Positions 31,601 through 43,300 of a stretch of DNA of 64,000 bases are shown here, one piece after another. Origin of the DNA: Closterium sp. NIES-65 (taxonomy: Eukaryota > Streptophyta > Zygnematophyceae > Desmidiales > Closteriaceae). The translations under genes and the position numbers were made by a program. Within the stretch, counting starts at the first letter, position 1, and the number at the start of each line of letters is the position of its first letter. The notes under the pieces were generated by a model. It was not told the origin of the DNA. It ran no database searches and saw only the letters and a program-made list of their open reading frames with translations. Location of the stretch: the NCBI GenBank assembly GCA_948144175.1, contig CANXME010002486.1, forward strand, positions 4,836,001 to 4,900,000, written 5' to 3'.

Positions 31601-34600
31601 ACGTCACGTTCGACGAGTCGGTACCCTACTACCGCCTCTTCCCCTACCGCACTCCGTCCCTCCCCCCACCCCCGCTCTTCTTGGTACCAGGTCCCCCCCC
31701 GGTAGTCCCCCTCCCCCCTCAGGGTCCTGCCCCTTCAGGTGTGTCCCAGGTAGACGCGGTTGAGCCTGTCGAGGTCACTGGTGACTCTGGTGCTGCTGCG
31801 GGAGCTGAGCCTGGGGGTGCGGAGTTTGGGGTTGCTGTGCCTGGGGGTGCTGAGTCTGGAGGTGCCGAGCCTGGGGGTGCTGAGCCTGGGAGTGCTGAGC
31901 CTGGGGGTGCTGTGCCTGGGGGTGCTGAGCCTGGAGGTGCTGTGCCTGGGGGTGCTGAGCCTGGGGGTGCTGAGCCTGGGGGTGCTGTTCCTGGGGGTGC
32001 TGTGCCTGGGGGTCCTGAGCCTGGGGGTGCTGAGCCTGGAGGTGCTGTGTCTAGGGGTGCTTCGTCTCGCCGGGAGCCACTCCCCCCACAGGAGCTGCGT
32101 GAGTGGTTTGCCAGGCGCTGGAGACGTGCTGCTGGTGCTGGTGGTTCTTCGGCTGTCGAGGGTACTGCTACCACACGTCCTGGCGGTGCTCGTACTGTGG
32201 GTGCTGGAGCTGCTGGGTCTGCGAGTTCTCCTGGAGCTGGTCCTTCTGAGGGTGTTGGAGCTGGGCCTACGGTTGGCGGTCCGACTGACTGTGCTCCTGG
32301 TGCTGCTGCTGGAGATTCTGGAGCTTCTGGTGGTTCTGCTGGAGGTGCTGCTGGAGTGGGTGCTCCGGACGGGGCTGCTGCTGCTGTTCCTGCTGTTTCT
32401 GGTGTCGCCGCGCGGCCCCGACCGTACTTCGTTCCGCTCCTGCAGCAGGTTCTTGGTCTTACACCTCCTCCTGCTCCCTTAGAGGGTCCGCGGCCTGTTC
32501 CGTCACAGCCACAGCTACAGCCTGCCTCCCCTTTGCCTGCTCCTTCTCCCTACACTGGTCCTACTGGAGGTCTTACTGAGCGTCGTGAGCCTGCGTCTCG
32601 TCCTGCGTCGCCTGTTCGTACTGAGCGCGCTAGTGGTCGCGGGTCGCGTCAGCGTCCTCCTCCTGTCCCTGGCACGCACCGGATGTCACTGCGTCCGTCC
32701 ACTGCTCCTCTGCGTGCCCCTTTGCCTTCTCCTCCTGCTTCCTCTCTTCCTGCTCTTGCCGACCCTGAGTCGGACACTCTTCGCGCTACCAGTCCTACTG
32801 TCACGCGTCTCCTTGCTACTGCTGTCACTGACCCTTCCTTCGAGTCGTCTGCTGCGTCTGCCCTTGTCACTGAGCTTGTCGACTTTGCTGCGCGCTGTCG
32901 TCTAGACTACGCTGCTCGTCTTGTCGCTGAGTCTGAGTCCGCCTGTCCTCCATCCGTCGGGGGTGAGTGTGCCCTTGGCACGGACGTCCTAGAGGACAGG
33001 CAGGAGGAGTTCCAGTGTCTAGCCGCTGCTTCACCTCGTCTCGCGTCTGTACTGCTAGCCCCTGAGGGAGACCCGGATGCACTAGACATCCCGACTCCGC
33101 GTTCTTACGCGGAGGCCGTAGAGGGTCCCTACTCCTCTCAGTGGCAGGCAGCTATGGATGCAGAGATGGCTTCCTGGAAGTCCACAGGCACCTACGTTGA
33201 CGCGGTTCCCCCTCCTGGGGCGAACATCGTCAGTGGCATGTGGATCTTCAGGGTGAAGCGGCCGCCGGGCTCGCCGCCTGTCTTCAAGGCGCGTTACGTG
33301 GCTCGTGGCTTCAGTCAGCGGCAGGGAGTTGACTACTTTCAGACCTTCTCTCCCACCCCGAAGATGACCACTCTTCGGGTGCTGCTGCACATTGCCGCTC
33401 AGCGCGACTACGAGCTTCACTCTCTCGACTTCAGCACTGCGTTCCTGCAGGGTAGCCTGCACGAGGAGATCTGGCTGCGCCGTCCGCCTGGCTTCACTGG
33501 GACTTTCCCTCCTGGCACCCAGTGGAGCCTCCGACGGCCAGTCTACGGTCTCCGCCAGGCACCGCGTGAGTGGCACGACACACTGAGGACTACGCTTGCG
33601 GCTCTTGGGTTTGCTCCTTCTACTGCTGACCCGTCGCTGTTTCTTCGCACCGACACTTCCCTGCCGCCGTTCTACATCCTCGTGTACGTCGACGACTTGG
33701 TCTTTGCCACAGCGGACACTGCTGGACTCGCCTACGTGAAGTCCGAGCTGCTGAAGAGACACACGTGCACAGACCTGGGTGAACTGCGCAGCTACCTTGG
33801 CTTGCAGATCACTCGGGACAGAGCACGCCGCACCATTACCCTGACTCAGTCACACATGGTGCAGCAGGTCCTTCAGCGCTTCGGCTTCACGTACTCCTCG
33901 CCTCAGGCTACTCCTCTGCCTACTCGCCACTCACTCTCAGCTCTGCCTTCGGATGAGTCCGTAGAGTCGAGTGGTCCGTATGCAGAGCTTGTTGGCTGCC
34001 TCATGTACCTGATGACCTGCACACGACCTGACCTTGCATACCCTCTGAGCATCCTTGCACGCTATGTTGCTCCTGGGAGACACCGACCAGAGCACATGGC
34101 TGTAGCGAAGAGGGTATTGCGCTACCTGTGCAGTACGTCGGGCATGGGGCTAGTGCTTGGAGGGCGGAGTCCAGTGGTCCTCACTGGGCACGCGGACGCT
34201 TCTTGGGCTGACGACCAGGCTACGCAGCGGTCGTCACAGGGTTACACCTTCAGCCTTGGTTCCGGCTCTGTCTCGTGGCGGTCTACTCGCTCGTCTTCGG
34301 TTCTCGGCTCCAGTTGTGAGGCTGAGATCTACGCCGGAGCCATGGCTGCACAGGAGCTTCGCTGGCTCACCTACCTGCTGACTGACCTTGGAGAGCCGCC
34401 TCGTTCTCCTCCAGTGCTGTACGTAGACAACAAGGCCATGCTGGCCTTGTGTCGAGAGCAGCGCTTGGAGCACAGAACGAAGCACATTGCTCTCCGCTAC
34501 TTCCTTGCTCGTGAGCTGCAGCAGCGTGGTCAGTTGCGACTTGCTTACGTGGCCTCTGAGGCCAACACTGCTGATGTGTTCACCAAGGCACTTGCGCCTT

Positions 34601-34668
34601 GTGACCATCAGCGCTTTTGTACCCAGCTGGGTCTTGTACCTGTCTTGCCTCACTTGCTCTCTTCTTGA
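28681..34668 (+). CDS. Element 3 Gag-Pol polyprotein, 1995 aa, intact
   Basis: Makes the particle and all enzymes for copying and inserting the element. The start is ATG 28681 ([18 protein letters not shown], conserved in the family) rather than the GTG 21 bases upstream. Order by residue: Gag 1-430 with polyglycine 270-345, Gln-rich 360-378 and knuckle C402-C416-H420-C425; aspartic protease D532 (LDSGAS); HHCC region from H688; integrase D756, D825, E861 (D-D35-E spacing); a linker of [10 protein letters not shown] repeats about 1041-1126; RT with YVDD 1669-1672; RNase H with D1839 (GHADAS) and the C-terminal [19 protein letters not shown]. No stop or frame break. Gag and Pol share one frame, so how excess Gag is made is not evident. 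Confidence 0.96.
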   Translation: MATPNVLTFDAEGRAIDFAVWIEDLQLYLLCDAVDEVSLFDFVSGAVPAPPADADSAVRSKWATRDAAARLAVRRHLPSSELAHFSQCKTAQALYDAVVVRYSSPSSATLSRLMLPFLFPDLASFPTVADLVTHLRASDTRYRAALPAEFRAANPPPMYITLYFLVTRLPESLRVVRDQFLSVCPTTLTVDLLEESLLAAEKSIVAVGASRGDPRTPIFEGCSPSPLLPSVASAAAADLAGFESVGAASAPSGRRRTGKGKEGKGAGGARGGGGGGGGGGGGSGGGGGGGGGSGGTSGGGGGGGGGGGGSGGGGASGGSDGPGGGGGGGDGGGGGGGGGGGGGGRSGSSQRSSSGGGQRQQQQQQQPQQQPQQQQRSRTVPGPQQLREWYLQRQRGGALGPCPYVLRTGDRAGERCGGAHTARRCFGRLTDAWRQQFPEAAEIPRWGELSRAGVAIYDLDFDAILSAMYVVTGSDEDDCYRCFPPDPGIGTAELGTSEAAALGASASVLSGTGESALSGTVSASASHTFTLDSGASRSFFRDRTTLTPLSRPVAVSLADPSGGPVLSRFSTVLPCPAAPSGTLTGLYLPSFSTNLVSGADLQDAGVHQFTPARQRVTHCTEADTGRHLATFTRRPGSSLYTLTTASPPGTASGRVPSSGQVFAAASRSGPESAPCSCRRLSHETLLWHHRLGHPSLLRLRGMASRVLVSGLPRSLPPLPPGPGPACVPCVEGRQRAAPHSSQFPPTEAPLQTLHMDVWGPARVRGQGQERYFLLVVDDYSRYTTVFPLRSKGEVTEVLIDWIRAARLQLRKSFGSDFPVLRLHSDRGGEFSSNLLSAYCRVRGIRQTFTLPDSPQQNGIAERRIGMVMDVARTSMMHAAAPHFLWPFAVRYAAHQINLHPRVSRPETSPALLWTGKVGDASAFRVWGSRAFVRDLSADKLSPRASPCVFLGFPPDAPGWQFYHPTSRRVLSSQDVTFDESVPYYRLFPYRTPSLPPPPLFLVPGPPPVVPLPPQGPAPSGVSQVDAVEPVEVTGDSGAAAGAEPGGAEFGVAVPGGAESGGAEPGGAEPGSAEPGGAVPGGAEPGGAVPGGAEPGGAEPGGAVPGGAVPGGPEPGGAEPGGAVSRGASSRREPLPPQELREWFARRWRRAAGAGGSSAVEGTATTRPGGARTVGAGAAGSASSPGAGPSEGVGAGPTVGGPTDCAPGAAAGDSGASGGSAGGAAGVGAPDGAAAAVPAVSGVAARPRPYFVPLLQQVLGLTPPPAPLEGPRPVPSQPQLQPASPLPAPSPYTGPTGGLTERREPASRPASPVRTERASGRGSRQRPPPVPGTHRMSLRPSTAPLRAPLPSPPASSLPALADPESDTLRATSPTVTRLLATAVTDPSFESSAASALVTELVDFAARCRLDYAARLVAESESACPPSVGGECALGTDVLEDRQEEFQCLAAASPRLASVLLAPEGDPDALDIPTPRSYAEAVEGPYSSQWQAAMDAEMASWKSTGTYVDAVPPPGANIVSGMWIFRVKRPPGSPPVFKARYVARGFSQRQGVDYFQTFSPTPKMTTLRVLLHIAAQRDYELHSLDFSTAFLQGSLHEEIWLRRPPGFTGTFPPGTQWSLRRPVYGLRQAPREWHDTLRTTLAALGFAPSTADPSLFLRTDTSLPPFYILVYVDDLVFATADTAGLAYVKSELLKRHTCTDLGELRSYLGLQITRDRARRTITLTQSHMVQQVLQRFGFTYSSPQATPLPTRHSLSALPSDESVESSGPYAELVGCLMYLMTCTRPDLAYPLSILARYVAPGRHRPEHMAVAKRVLRYLCSTSGMGLVLGGRSPVVLTGHADASWADDQATQRSSQGYTFSLGSGSVSWRSTRSSSVLGSSCEAEIYAGAMAAQELRWLTYLLTDLGEPPRSPPVLYVDNKAMLALCREQRLEHRTKHIALRYFLARELQQRGQLRLAYVASEANTADVFTKALAPCDHQRFCTQLGLVPVLPHLLSS

Positions 34669-34685
34669 CTTTACTTGTACTTTGA

Positions 34686-34728
34686 CATATATATACCTGC
34701 ACTTGCTTGTCTAGTTTTATATATATGT
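34686..34728 (+). other. Paired TATATA tracts in element 3 3' UTR
   Basis: CATATATATAC and TTATATATATG, about 20 bp apart, can form a hairpin stem in the transcript. Conserved with elements 2, 5 and 6. Confidence 0.6.
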
Positions 34729-34860
34729 CTGTACTCCTGCATGTGAACTGGCCTCTGGCCCTGCTCTTGTGCTCGGACTGTGTGGTGACTTTGTGATCCA
34801 CCCTGAGCTTGTTTTGCTTTGCTTGACTGGTCTTGTGACCCCTTGTTCTCCCCCACTTTG

Positions 34861-35004
34861 CCTATGGGGGTGTGTCGGAACTTTATAGCTGATGCATGTT
34901 TGTAGGCTATAGTGGGGTAGCCCATATGGGGTACAGGTTGCTAGGGTTTGCTATTTGTACCAATTTCTGACTTAGTCATTCCATTCCTGTTCATTCATTT
35001 CACA
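34861..35004 (+). repeat. Element 3 polypurine tract and 3' LTR
   Basis: CCTATGGGGGTG (34861-34872) followed by the 132-bp LTR 34873-35004; then the duplication TGGAG. Confidence 0.95.
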
Positions 35005-35044
35005 TGGAGAAGCCCAAGCTCAAGGCCAACCCCGTGACTCAGCC

Positions 35045-36067
35045 ATGACGCCCGTGCAACAAAGTGTTGGCCCATCTAGGGATGAGCCTATAGTGTTTGG
35101 CCTTGACAAGTTCAACGGTGACAACTTTGCTGAGTGGTCCTTCAGAATGGAGAACATATTTGACCACTATGACCTGCTGGAGGTGATGGAAGGAACGGAG
35201 AAGCGTCCCGAGAATGACTCGGAGAAGAGCCCGTGGGTGCGGAAGAGCGCACAAGGCTATCTCCTACTTGGACAAGCGTTGGGGAGCAGCCAAATCCGCC
35301 AGATAAAGCCATTCCAGTGTGAACCACAGAAGGGACCAAAGGCATGGGCTGCTCTCAAGGGTGTACACGCTCCTGCAATAGTGGCGGTAGCTGTGGTTTT
35401 GGAACAGCAAATGACGACACTACGAACTGAAGAGGATGAAGCGGTTGAAGAAGGGGTGCAGAAATTCTTCGACCTGTTGACGCGACTTGAAGGAGCAGAT
35501 TTGAACTACAGTGAGCTCCAGAATAAGACCAAGTTACTGGCACTACTCCCGAGATCGTGGTCCTCGCTCATCATCAACTTGAACCATGATCTGCCCCTTC
35601 TCTCGCTAGAAGACGTGAAGTGCGCGATCCTTCAAGAGGAATTCCGCCGCCGTGAGTTGGCGAGTGCGGATGGTGCTGGGGTAGCAACCATCGGCCATGG
35701 ATATGGTCGAGGAAGAGGCAAAGGAAGAGGGGGAGGAAGGTTTGGTGGCAGCGACTTTAGTGGAGGTCGCGGAAATGGCGGATACGGCAGCGACGACAAG
35801 AGCTACGGACGTGGTCGCGGTCGATTCGACGGCGAGTGCCACTTTTGCCACAAGAGTGGACACATGTGGTGCGACTGCTACAAACTCCCTCATGGTTGGA
35901 CCCCTGCTCAAGGCCAAGAGGGTAGAGGAGCAGGAGGAGGGAGAGGAATAGGCCATGGAGGCCATGGCGATCACGGAGGCGGTGCTAAAAACATGAAGAG
36001 TGGATATAACGAGCGGCGATCGGTACCCGCGTCAATTCTACTTTGTGTCAACGCAAGCACCGGCTGA
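35045..36067 (+). CDS. Element 4 Gag, 340 aa
   Basis: Capsid/nucleocapsid protein of an older copia. ATG 35045. FGLDKFNGDNFAEWSFRMEN matches the L-x-G-x-N-(Y/F)-x-x-W capsid signature, LLTRLEGADLNYSELQNK and LLALLPRSWSSLI follow as in typical plant copia Gag, then an RG-rich stretch and a canonical knuckle CHFCHKSGHMWCDC (CX2CX4HX4C, complete). The frame is open but stops at 36067 before the protease, which lies in an overlapping frame from 36000. In relatives they are fused, so a frameshift is likely near 36000. Confidence 0.85.
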   Translation: MTPVQQSVGPSRDEPIVFGLDKFNGDNFAEWSFRMENIFDHYDLLEVMEGTEKRPENDSEKSPWVRKSAQGYLLLGQALGSSQIRQIKPFQCEPQKGPKAWAALKGVHAPAIVAVAVVLEQQMTTLRTEEDEAVEEGVQKFFDLLTRLEGADLNYSELQNKTKLLALLPRSWSSLIINLNHDLPLLSLEDVKCAILQEEFRRRELASADGAGVATIGHGYGRGRGKGRGGGRFGGSDFSGGRGNGGYGSDDKSYGRGRGRFDGECHFCHKSGHMWCDCYKLPHGWTPAQGQEGRGAGGGRGIGHGGHGDHGGGAKNMKSGYNERRSVPASILLCVNASTG

Positions 36068-39000
36068 ACTAGAGAAGGATGAAGACTTTGAAGAGCATGC
36101 AGCTGTGGGAAAGGTCACCCTACACCCCCAGGACTATTGGGTGATTGATAGCGGTGCTACCTACACCATGACACCTCGCGCGGACTTGCTCACCGAACTT
36201 GCTCACCTCGGCTACGGGGGAGTGTGATTGGCTCACCTTGCATCGGCAAATGGGGCATGTGGTCCTGCCCATCTTGCAGCAGCTAGTGAAGAATGAGATG
36301 GTTGCTGGCATACGTGTGAAGGGGGAGCCCGATGACGTACTTGGCTGGCCGACGTGCATGCAAGCCAAGTTCACACGTTTCCCATTCTCTAGTTCGGAGG
36401 CAACGGCTAAGGCACCACTTGATGAGGTGGTGATGGACGTGGTGGCCCCCCTGGAGCTTGGAGCTGCTAGAGCTGAGTATTTTCTCACCATAGTGGACGT
36501 CTACACTCGCATGACTTGGGTGTATGTGCTCTCCAAGAAGAGCGATGTGGCTGAAACGGTGAAGATCGATTGGTTGCCGATGGTGGAGCGGCAACAAGAC
36601 CAACCAGTGAAGTCAATCCGCACAAATTGAGGGGGAGAGTTCCTGAGCAAGGAGTTCGGATTGTGGCTGAAGAAGAGTGGGATAAGGCACTCCTTTACCA
36701 TGCCCTACTCCCCTGCAATGAACGGCATTGCCGAGCGAGCGAACCGGACCATCACGGAGACGGCACGCGGGTTGCTCATTGAAGCCGGGCTACCCGACTA
36801 TTTATGGCATGATGCGGTGCGGAGTGCGTGTGCGGCCAAGAATAGAGTTTTGACTCATGTGGGAGCAGACAAATGGGTGCCCTATGTGGAGTGGATCGGA
36901 AGGAAGCCTAAGGTGGATATGCTTTAGGTGTTCGAGTGTATGTGCATGGCGCTCGTGCCTAAGCATCTTCGGCACAACAATCTTGGTGCCAAGGCGATAT
37001 GGGCTGTGCAGTTGGGCATGGCTCAAAACAGCAAGGGGTGGCTTCCTTGGGACCCATTCACCAAGAAGTTCATGGTGAGCAGGGACTGCAAGTTCATGGA
37101 GAACCTGATGTACAAGGATTGGAAGGCGGAGAATGAGGCGAAGATAGGCGTGCGGTTTGGGGAGGTGAAGAGTTCCGATTTGGAGCATGTGGAGCTGCCT
37201 TTGGAGCTGAGCAGTGGCAGCACTACCATAAGGCAATCTTCCCTTGTGAATGGGGGAGAGGAGGCCAAGGATGCAGAGGAAGAAGAGGAGGAGGTGCAGC
37301 AAGTGAGCGAGCGCGCACCGACACTTCCTTCACGCGATACAAGTGCTCCACGGATCCGAGTCACCCCGCAGCAACGCCAAGGCCTTCAAGTCCCTGCAGT
37401 AGAGGAGGAAGGAAGGGGCAAGAGGAGAGTCCAAGCCCCAAATCGGCTGACCTATGATGCACCAGGAAAGCAAGGCAAGACAGCCATGGCCGGAGCGGCA
37501 ATGATGGTTAGAGACGACGAGGAGAGTGACTACGAGGAGTGTACGTTCGTGTTCTTCTCTCCGGTGGAGATGCCGGGGGAACCAGCAACTCTCAAGGAGG
37601 CCTTGGAGAGTAGCGATGCTGAGGAGTGGAAGAAGGCCATGGAGAGTGAGCTGAAGAGCATTGAGGAGAATGAGACGTTTGAATTGGTTGAGCTATCGGA
37701 GGGGCATAAGGCGATTACGTTCAGGTGGCTCTTCAAGATCAAGTCGGACGCTGATGGCATGATCGAGCGCTACAAGTCTAGGCTTGTGGTCAAGGGGTAC
37801 CAGCAAAAGGAGAAGGTGGACTTCAAGGAGCTGTTTGCCCCTGTGGTGAAGCCGACGACGCTGCGAACCCTATTCGCGGGAGCCGCCATCAAAGGATGGG
37901 TAGTAAAACAAATGGACATCGTAACAGCATTCCTTAACGGCATCCTTGAGGAGGAGATTTTTATGGCACAGCCAGAGGGGTTTGATGATGGTAGTGGCGG
38001 AGTGTGGAAGCTGAAGAAGGCCCTCTATGGGCTGAAGCAGGCCCCTAGGCAATGGTACATGAAGCTGCGAGAAGTATTGGAGGAGACTGGCTTCACCCCC
38101 TCAACGGTCGATCACTCATTGTTCATGTTTGGCAAGGGGGAGCAGAGGAGCTTCATGGTGGTGTACGTGGATGACATCCTCATCTTCTCACCCTCCTCTG
38201 ACCTTGTGAAGGAGGTGATGCTGAAGCTGCAAGACAAGTTCAAGTGCAAGTCCCTTGGTGACGTGAACTTCTACCTTGGGTTCCACATCGAGCGTGACGT
38301 GGAGAAGCGGTGCATGCGGGTGCACCAACTGAAATACGTGGAGGCCTTGGCTGCCAACTTTGGGCAGAGTGAAGGCCATGTGGCTTCTCCCTTTCCTTCT
38401 GGGCTCAAGTGTGTGAAGGGACCAGAGGAAGAGAGCGTTGGTGAAAAGGAGAGGTGCCGTTTTCACTCGTTGGTGGGCAGCCTCATGTATGCGACGGTAA
38501 ACACCCGACCGGACATCGCCTTCGCTACCGCACAGCTGGCTAGAGTTGTTCAATGCCCTAACGAGGAGCAGGTAGCAGTTGGAATGAGGATGGCCAAGTA
38601 CCTTGGCCAAATACCGGCCGTTGGGCTGCAATACTCGGCGGCGGCGTAAAGGCGCCAAAAGAGCGCGAATGGTGTTGAACCCGGGCGATTGTTCCTCACC
38701 GCATCCCCGATGCCTCTTATGCATCGGAACCAGAGGACATGACAAGTGTGAGAGGCTTCATCTGCTGTATTGGTGGAGGCCCAACTGCTTGGGAGAGCAA
38801 AAAGCAGGTTGATCAAGCATTGAGCTGGAGTCCGAGCACATGGCACTCTTTCGCGCCGTACGGGAGATTGTGTGGCAGCGGCGTTTGCTGGCTGAATTGG
38901 GGGAGGAGCAGCAGGGACCTACCCCACTCTACTGTGACAGGCAGGGTGCCATTGCTCTTGCTAAGAACCCTGTGCTGCACGGCCTCACCAAGCACATGAG

Positions 39001-39157
39001 GGTGAAGTGGCATTGGACGAGGAGCATGGGGGCCGCGGGTGAAATTGAGTTGCGCTACGTGAAGACGACGGGGCAGCCGGATGACATGATGACCAAGAGG
39101 CTGGTGGAGCAGCAGCATTGGAAATGTTGCAAGCTGGCTGGGATGGTTATGAACTGA
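36000..39157 (+). pseudogene. Element 4 Pol: protease, integrase, RT, RNase H, decayed
   Basis: The protease starts (DYWVIDSGATYTMTPRADLL) but is cut near 36205, where the sequence jumps to the zinc region of integrase (WLTLHRQMGHVVL). Integrase follows (VVMDVVAPLEL, YFLTIVDVYTRMTWVYVLSK), with TGA at 36628-36630 just before GGEF and TAG at 36925-36927. RT in 36928-38649 is well kept: RWLFKIKSDADGMIERYKSR, QMDIVTAFLNG, LYGLKQAPRQWY and YVDD near 38165. TAA at 38647-38649 and frame changes break RNase H, which resumes at 38840-39157 (LYCDRQGAIALAKNPVLHGL). More damage than elements 3 or 5, consistent with greater age. Confidence 0.85.
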
Positions 39158-39165
39158 GAGAGTAA

Positions 39166-39294
39166 TGTCAGATTAATATGACATAGTTGCTGTAGGCTAT
39201 AGTGGGGTAGCACATATGGGGTACAGGGTTTCTAGGGTTGTAATTGTACCCAATCTTTCCTTAGTCATTTCATTCCTGTTTTCTTTACTTCACA
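39166..39294 (+). repeat. Element 5 5' LTR
   Basis: 129 bp, TGTCAGATTAATATGAC...ACTTCACA; two A/T differences from the 3' copy. Confidence 0.94.
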
Positions 39295-39308
39295 TGGTAT
39301 AGAGCGGG
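39295..39308 (+). promoter_or_regulatory. Element 5 primer-binding site, one base short
   Basis: TGGTATAGAGCGGG. Compared with TGGTATCAGAGC the C is missing. Element 6 has the same shortened site. Confidence 0.8.
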
Positions 39309-40366
39309 TCCTGCCTTAGGACCGGTTTTTTTAGGGCCCACCGAAGCGCGCCCCGAGGCGCGCCTTTTTTTAGCGACCCCCTCGGGTCGCCTTTTCCCTC
39401 GCGGCCCCGCTGTCCCTCAGACGCGGCCCCGCCACCTCTCCTGATCGCGGCCCCGCCGCCTGTTTGACGCGGCCCCGCCGCCTCCCCTGACGCGGCCCCG
39501 CCGCCTCCCCTTACGCGGCTCCGCCGCCTCCCCTGACGCGGCCCCGCCGCCTCCCCTGACGCGGCTCCGCCGCCTCCCCTGACGCGGCCCCGCCGACTGT
39601 TTGACGCGGCCCCGCCGCCTCCCCTGACGCGGCCCTGCCGCCTTCCCTTACGCGGCTCCCCCGCCTCCCCTGACGCGGCACCGCCGCCTCCCCTGACGCG
39701 GCTCCGCCGCCTCCCCTGACGCGGCCCTGCCGCCTCCCCTGACGCGGCTCCGCCGCCTCCCCTCCCGGCCCGCAGCTGCTCCTGCCGGCCCGCCACTACA
39801 CCTGCCGGCCCGCCGCTGCACCCAGCGGCCCGCCGCCTCTGACGGCCTCGCCGCTGCACCTGCCGGCCTCGCCGCTGCACCTGCCGGCCCGCCACTGCAC
39901 CCTACGGCCCGCCACTGCACCCTACGGCCCGCCGCCTGCACCTGCCGGCCCGCCGCTGCACCTACCGGCCCGCCGCTGCACCTGCCGGCCCGCCACTGCA
40001 CCGGTCAACCCGCCGCTGCACCTGACGGCCCCGCCCCTGCATCTCCTGGCCGAGCCGCCTCAGCAGCCGAACCCCCCGTGAGCCGAGCCGCCCGACGCCG
40101 AGCCGCCCGCGACCCGAGCCGCCCTGCCGCCGAGCCGCCCGGGAGCCGAGCCGCCCTGCACCCGAGCCGCCCAGCCGCCGAGCCGCCCGGGAGCCGAGCC
40201 GCCCTGCGCCCGAGCCGCCCAGCAGCCGAGCCGCCCAGCACCCGAGCCGCCAGGTCACTGAGCCGCCTTTCTGCATACCTACACGACCTGCCCTGCCTGG
40301 TGAGCACAGTCCCACTGACACTGCGAGCTCTTTCCCTGCTGCTTGCACTGCGTCGCTGTCGTCGCC
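39309..40366 (+). repeat. Element 5 GC-rich leader with tandem arrays
   Basis: Units of 23-24 bp (GCGGCCCCGCCGCCTCCCC core) at about 39420-39760, about 20-bp units (CTGCCGGCCCGCCGCTGCAC) at 39780-40030, and CGAGCCGCC-type units at 40080-40260. GGTGAGCACAG precedes the Gag ATG, as in element 2. Confidence 0.8.
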
Positions 40367-43300
40367 ATGGCTGCCCCTAGTGTCCTAGCTTTTGACGCTG
40401 AGGGTCGCGCCATTGATTTTGAGGTCTGGTTAGACGACCTGCAGCTGTTCTTACAGTGCGACAGGGCGGACGACCTTTCTCTCTTTGATCTCACCTCTGG
40501 CGCCTCTCCTGCTCCTGCTGCTGATGCTGATCCCGCTGTCCGCTCTAAGTGGGCCACCCGCGATGCTGCTGCACGTCTTGCTGTGCGTCGCCACCTCCCT
40601 ACCTCTGAGCGTGCGCAATTTAGTCAGTACAAGAGTGCTCAGACCTTGTACGACGCTGTAGTTGCGCGCTAATCCTCCCCTGCCACTGCTGCACTGAGCC
40701 GTCTCATGCTTCCCTACCTCTTTCCTGACCTCTCTGCCTTTCCCACTGTCGCTGACCTCATTACGCACCTCCGCACTAGTGACACTCGCTACCGCGCCGC
40801 CCTTCTTGCTGAGTTCTGCGCTAAGAACCCCCCCCCCATGTACATCGCTCTCTACTACGTAGTCGCGCGCCTCCCTGACTCCCTTCGAGTCGTCAGGGAC
40901 CACTTTCTCGCAGTCTGTCCCACCACCCTCACCGTCGACCTCCTCGAGAAGGCCCTCCTCGCAGCGGAGAAGAGCATAGTCGCTGTAGGTGCTTCTCGTG
41001 GTGACCCTCGCACCCCCATCTTTGAGGGGTGCTCTCCTTCCCCCTTGCTGCCCTCTGTTGCCTCTGCTGCTGCTGCCGACCTGCTTGGTCTTGAGTCGGT
41101 CGGCGCGGCGTCTGCCCCTAGTGGGAGACGTCGCTCCAGCAAGGGCAAGGGGGGCAAGGGCGCGGGTGGAGCTGGAGGGGGCGGTGGCGGTGGCGGCGGT
41201 GGCGGCGGAGGGAGTGGGGGTGGCGGCGGGACTAGTGGCGGGGGTGGTGGTGGTGGTGGCAGCAGCGGCGGAGACGGTGGTGGTGGTGCCAGCGGTGGTG
41301 GTGGAGGCAGCGGCGGAGGTGGAGGCGGCGGAGGTGGAGGCGGTGGAGGCGGCAGCGGAGGAGGCAGTGGTGGTGGAGGGGGTGGAGCTGGTCGGGGTGG
41401 TACCCAGCAGCGTAGCGGCGGTGGTGGTGGCCAGCGCTCGCAGCGGCAGCAGCAGCAGCGCTCTCGGGACATCCCTTCACCTCAGCAGCTTCGTGAGTGG
41501 TACGCTGGGCGTCAGAGGGGTGGGGGTACTGGTCCCTGCACCTACGTTCTTCGTTCCGGCGACCGCGCGGGTGAGCAGTGTGGGGGTGCCCACGCCACCC
41601 AGCGCTGCTTTGGCCGCCTGACGGACGCCTGGCGTCAGCAGTTCCCTGGGGCTAGTGAGATCCCTCGCTGGGATGAGCTTCTCAGGGCTGGTGTAGCGAT
41701 CTTTGATCTTGATTTTGATGCTATTCTTACTGCTATGTATGTTGTGGATTATAGTGAGGAGAATGAGGGTTACCGGTGTTTCCAGCCCGACCCGGGCATT
41801 GGTGCTGCTGCGCTAGGTGCTTGTGAGGCTGCTGCTCTAGGTGCCAGTGCGTCTGCGCTCTCAGGTACTGGTGAGACTGCGCTCTCAGGTACTGCGTCGT
41901 CCTCGTCCTCCCTCACTTTCACACTTGACTCCGGAGCTTCTCGCTCTTTCTTTCGAGACCGCACTACCCTTACGCCGCTCGGCCGGCCGGTTGCAGTCTC
42001 CCTTGCTGACCCCTCTGGGGGTCCTGTCCTGTCTCACTTCTCCACTGTCCTCCCGTGTCCTGCTGCCCCTTCGGGCACCCTGTCGGGTCTGTACCTTCCC
42101 TCGTTCTCTACGAACTTGGTGAGTGGAGCGGACCTGCAGGATGTGGGTGTTCACCAGTTCACTCCTGCGAGTCAGCGGGTGACCCACTGCACGGAGGCAC
42201 GCACAGGCCGACACCTGGCCACGTTCTCGCGTCGGCCGGGGTCGAGTCTCTACACCCTGACCGTTGAGTCTCCTCCTGTCCCTGCGTCTGGTCAGGTAGC
42301 TGCGTCGGGTCAGGTACTTGCTGCTGCGTCCCGGTCAGGTCCTGAGTCTTCCCCCTGTTCTTGTCGCCTCCTGTCTCACGAGACTCTCCTGTGGCACCAC
42401 CGTCTTGGCCACCCCTCCTTGCCCCGTCTTCAGAGCATGGCTTCCCGTGTCCTTGTCTCTGGTCTTCCCCAGTCTCTCCCTCCTCTCCCCTCCGGGCCAG
42501 GACCTTCCTGTGTCCCCTGTGTCGAGGGTCGCCTCCGGGCTACTCCTCACTCCTCCCACTTCCCCCCGACAGAGGCTCCCCTGCAGACGCTTCACATGGA
42601 TGTGTGGGGCCCAGCCCCCGTCCGTGGGCAGGGTTACGAGCGCTACTTCCTGTTGGTGGTTGACGACTACTCGCGTTTCACCACAGTCCTCCCCTTGCGC
42701 AGCAAGGGTGCGGTCACTGAGGTGCTGATCGACTGGATCCGCGAGGCTCGTCTCCAGCTCAGGAAGAGCTTCGGCTCGGACTTTCCTGTTCTGCGTCTGC
42801 ACTCTGACAGAGGCCGCGAGTTCTCTTCTCGCCTTCTGCGAGACTACTGTCGTGCACGGGGGATCCGCCAGACCTTCACGCTTCCGGACTCACCACAGCA
42901 AAATGGGATTGCTGAACGCCGCATTGGCATGGTCATGGATGTCGCTCGTACGTCCATGATGCATGCGGCTGCCCCCCATTTTCTGTGGCCGTTTGCGGTG
43001 AGGTACGCGGCGCATCAGCTCAACCTTCACCCCCGGGTCTCTCGGCCTGCGATGTCCCCAGCCTTGCTGTGGACGGGGAAGGTTGGCGATGCGTCTGTGT
43101 TCCGTGTCTGGGGATCTCGGGCGTTTGTCCGCGACTTGTCTGCGGACAAGCTGTCCCCTCGTGCTGCTCCCTGTGTCTTCCTTGGCTTCCCCACTGACGC
43201 CCCAGGGTGGCAGTTTTACCACCCCTCCTCTCGTCGTGTTCTGTCCTCCCAGGACGTCACGTTCGACGAGTCAGTCCCCTTCTACCGTCTCTTCCCCTAC

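Larger units (their letters stand above)
27592..35004 (+). mobile_element. Element 3: intact, very young Ty1/copia retrotransposon
   Basis: 7413 bp with two LTRs of 132 bp that are identical base for base by eye (27592-27723 and 34873-35004) and a perfect duplication TGGAG (27587-27591 and 35005-35009). The primer site TGGTATCAGAGCGGG follows the 5' LTR directly, the polypurine tract CCTATGGGGGTG precedes the 3' LTR, and the single gag-pol frame is unbroken with all catalytic motifs. Every cis and trans feature expected for autonomous transposition is present. It sits in the leader of element 4, 5' of its gag. Confidence 0.96.
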
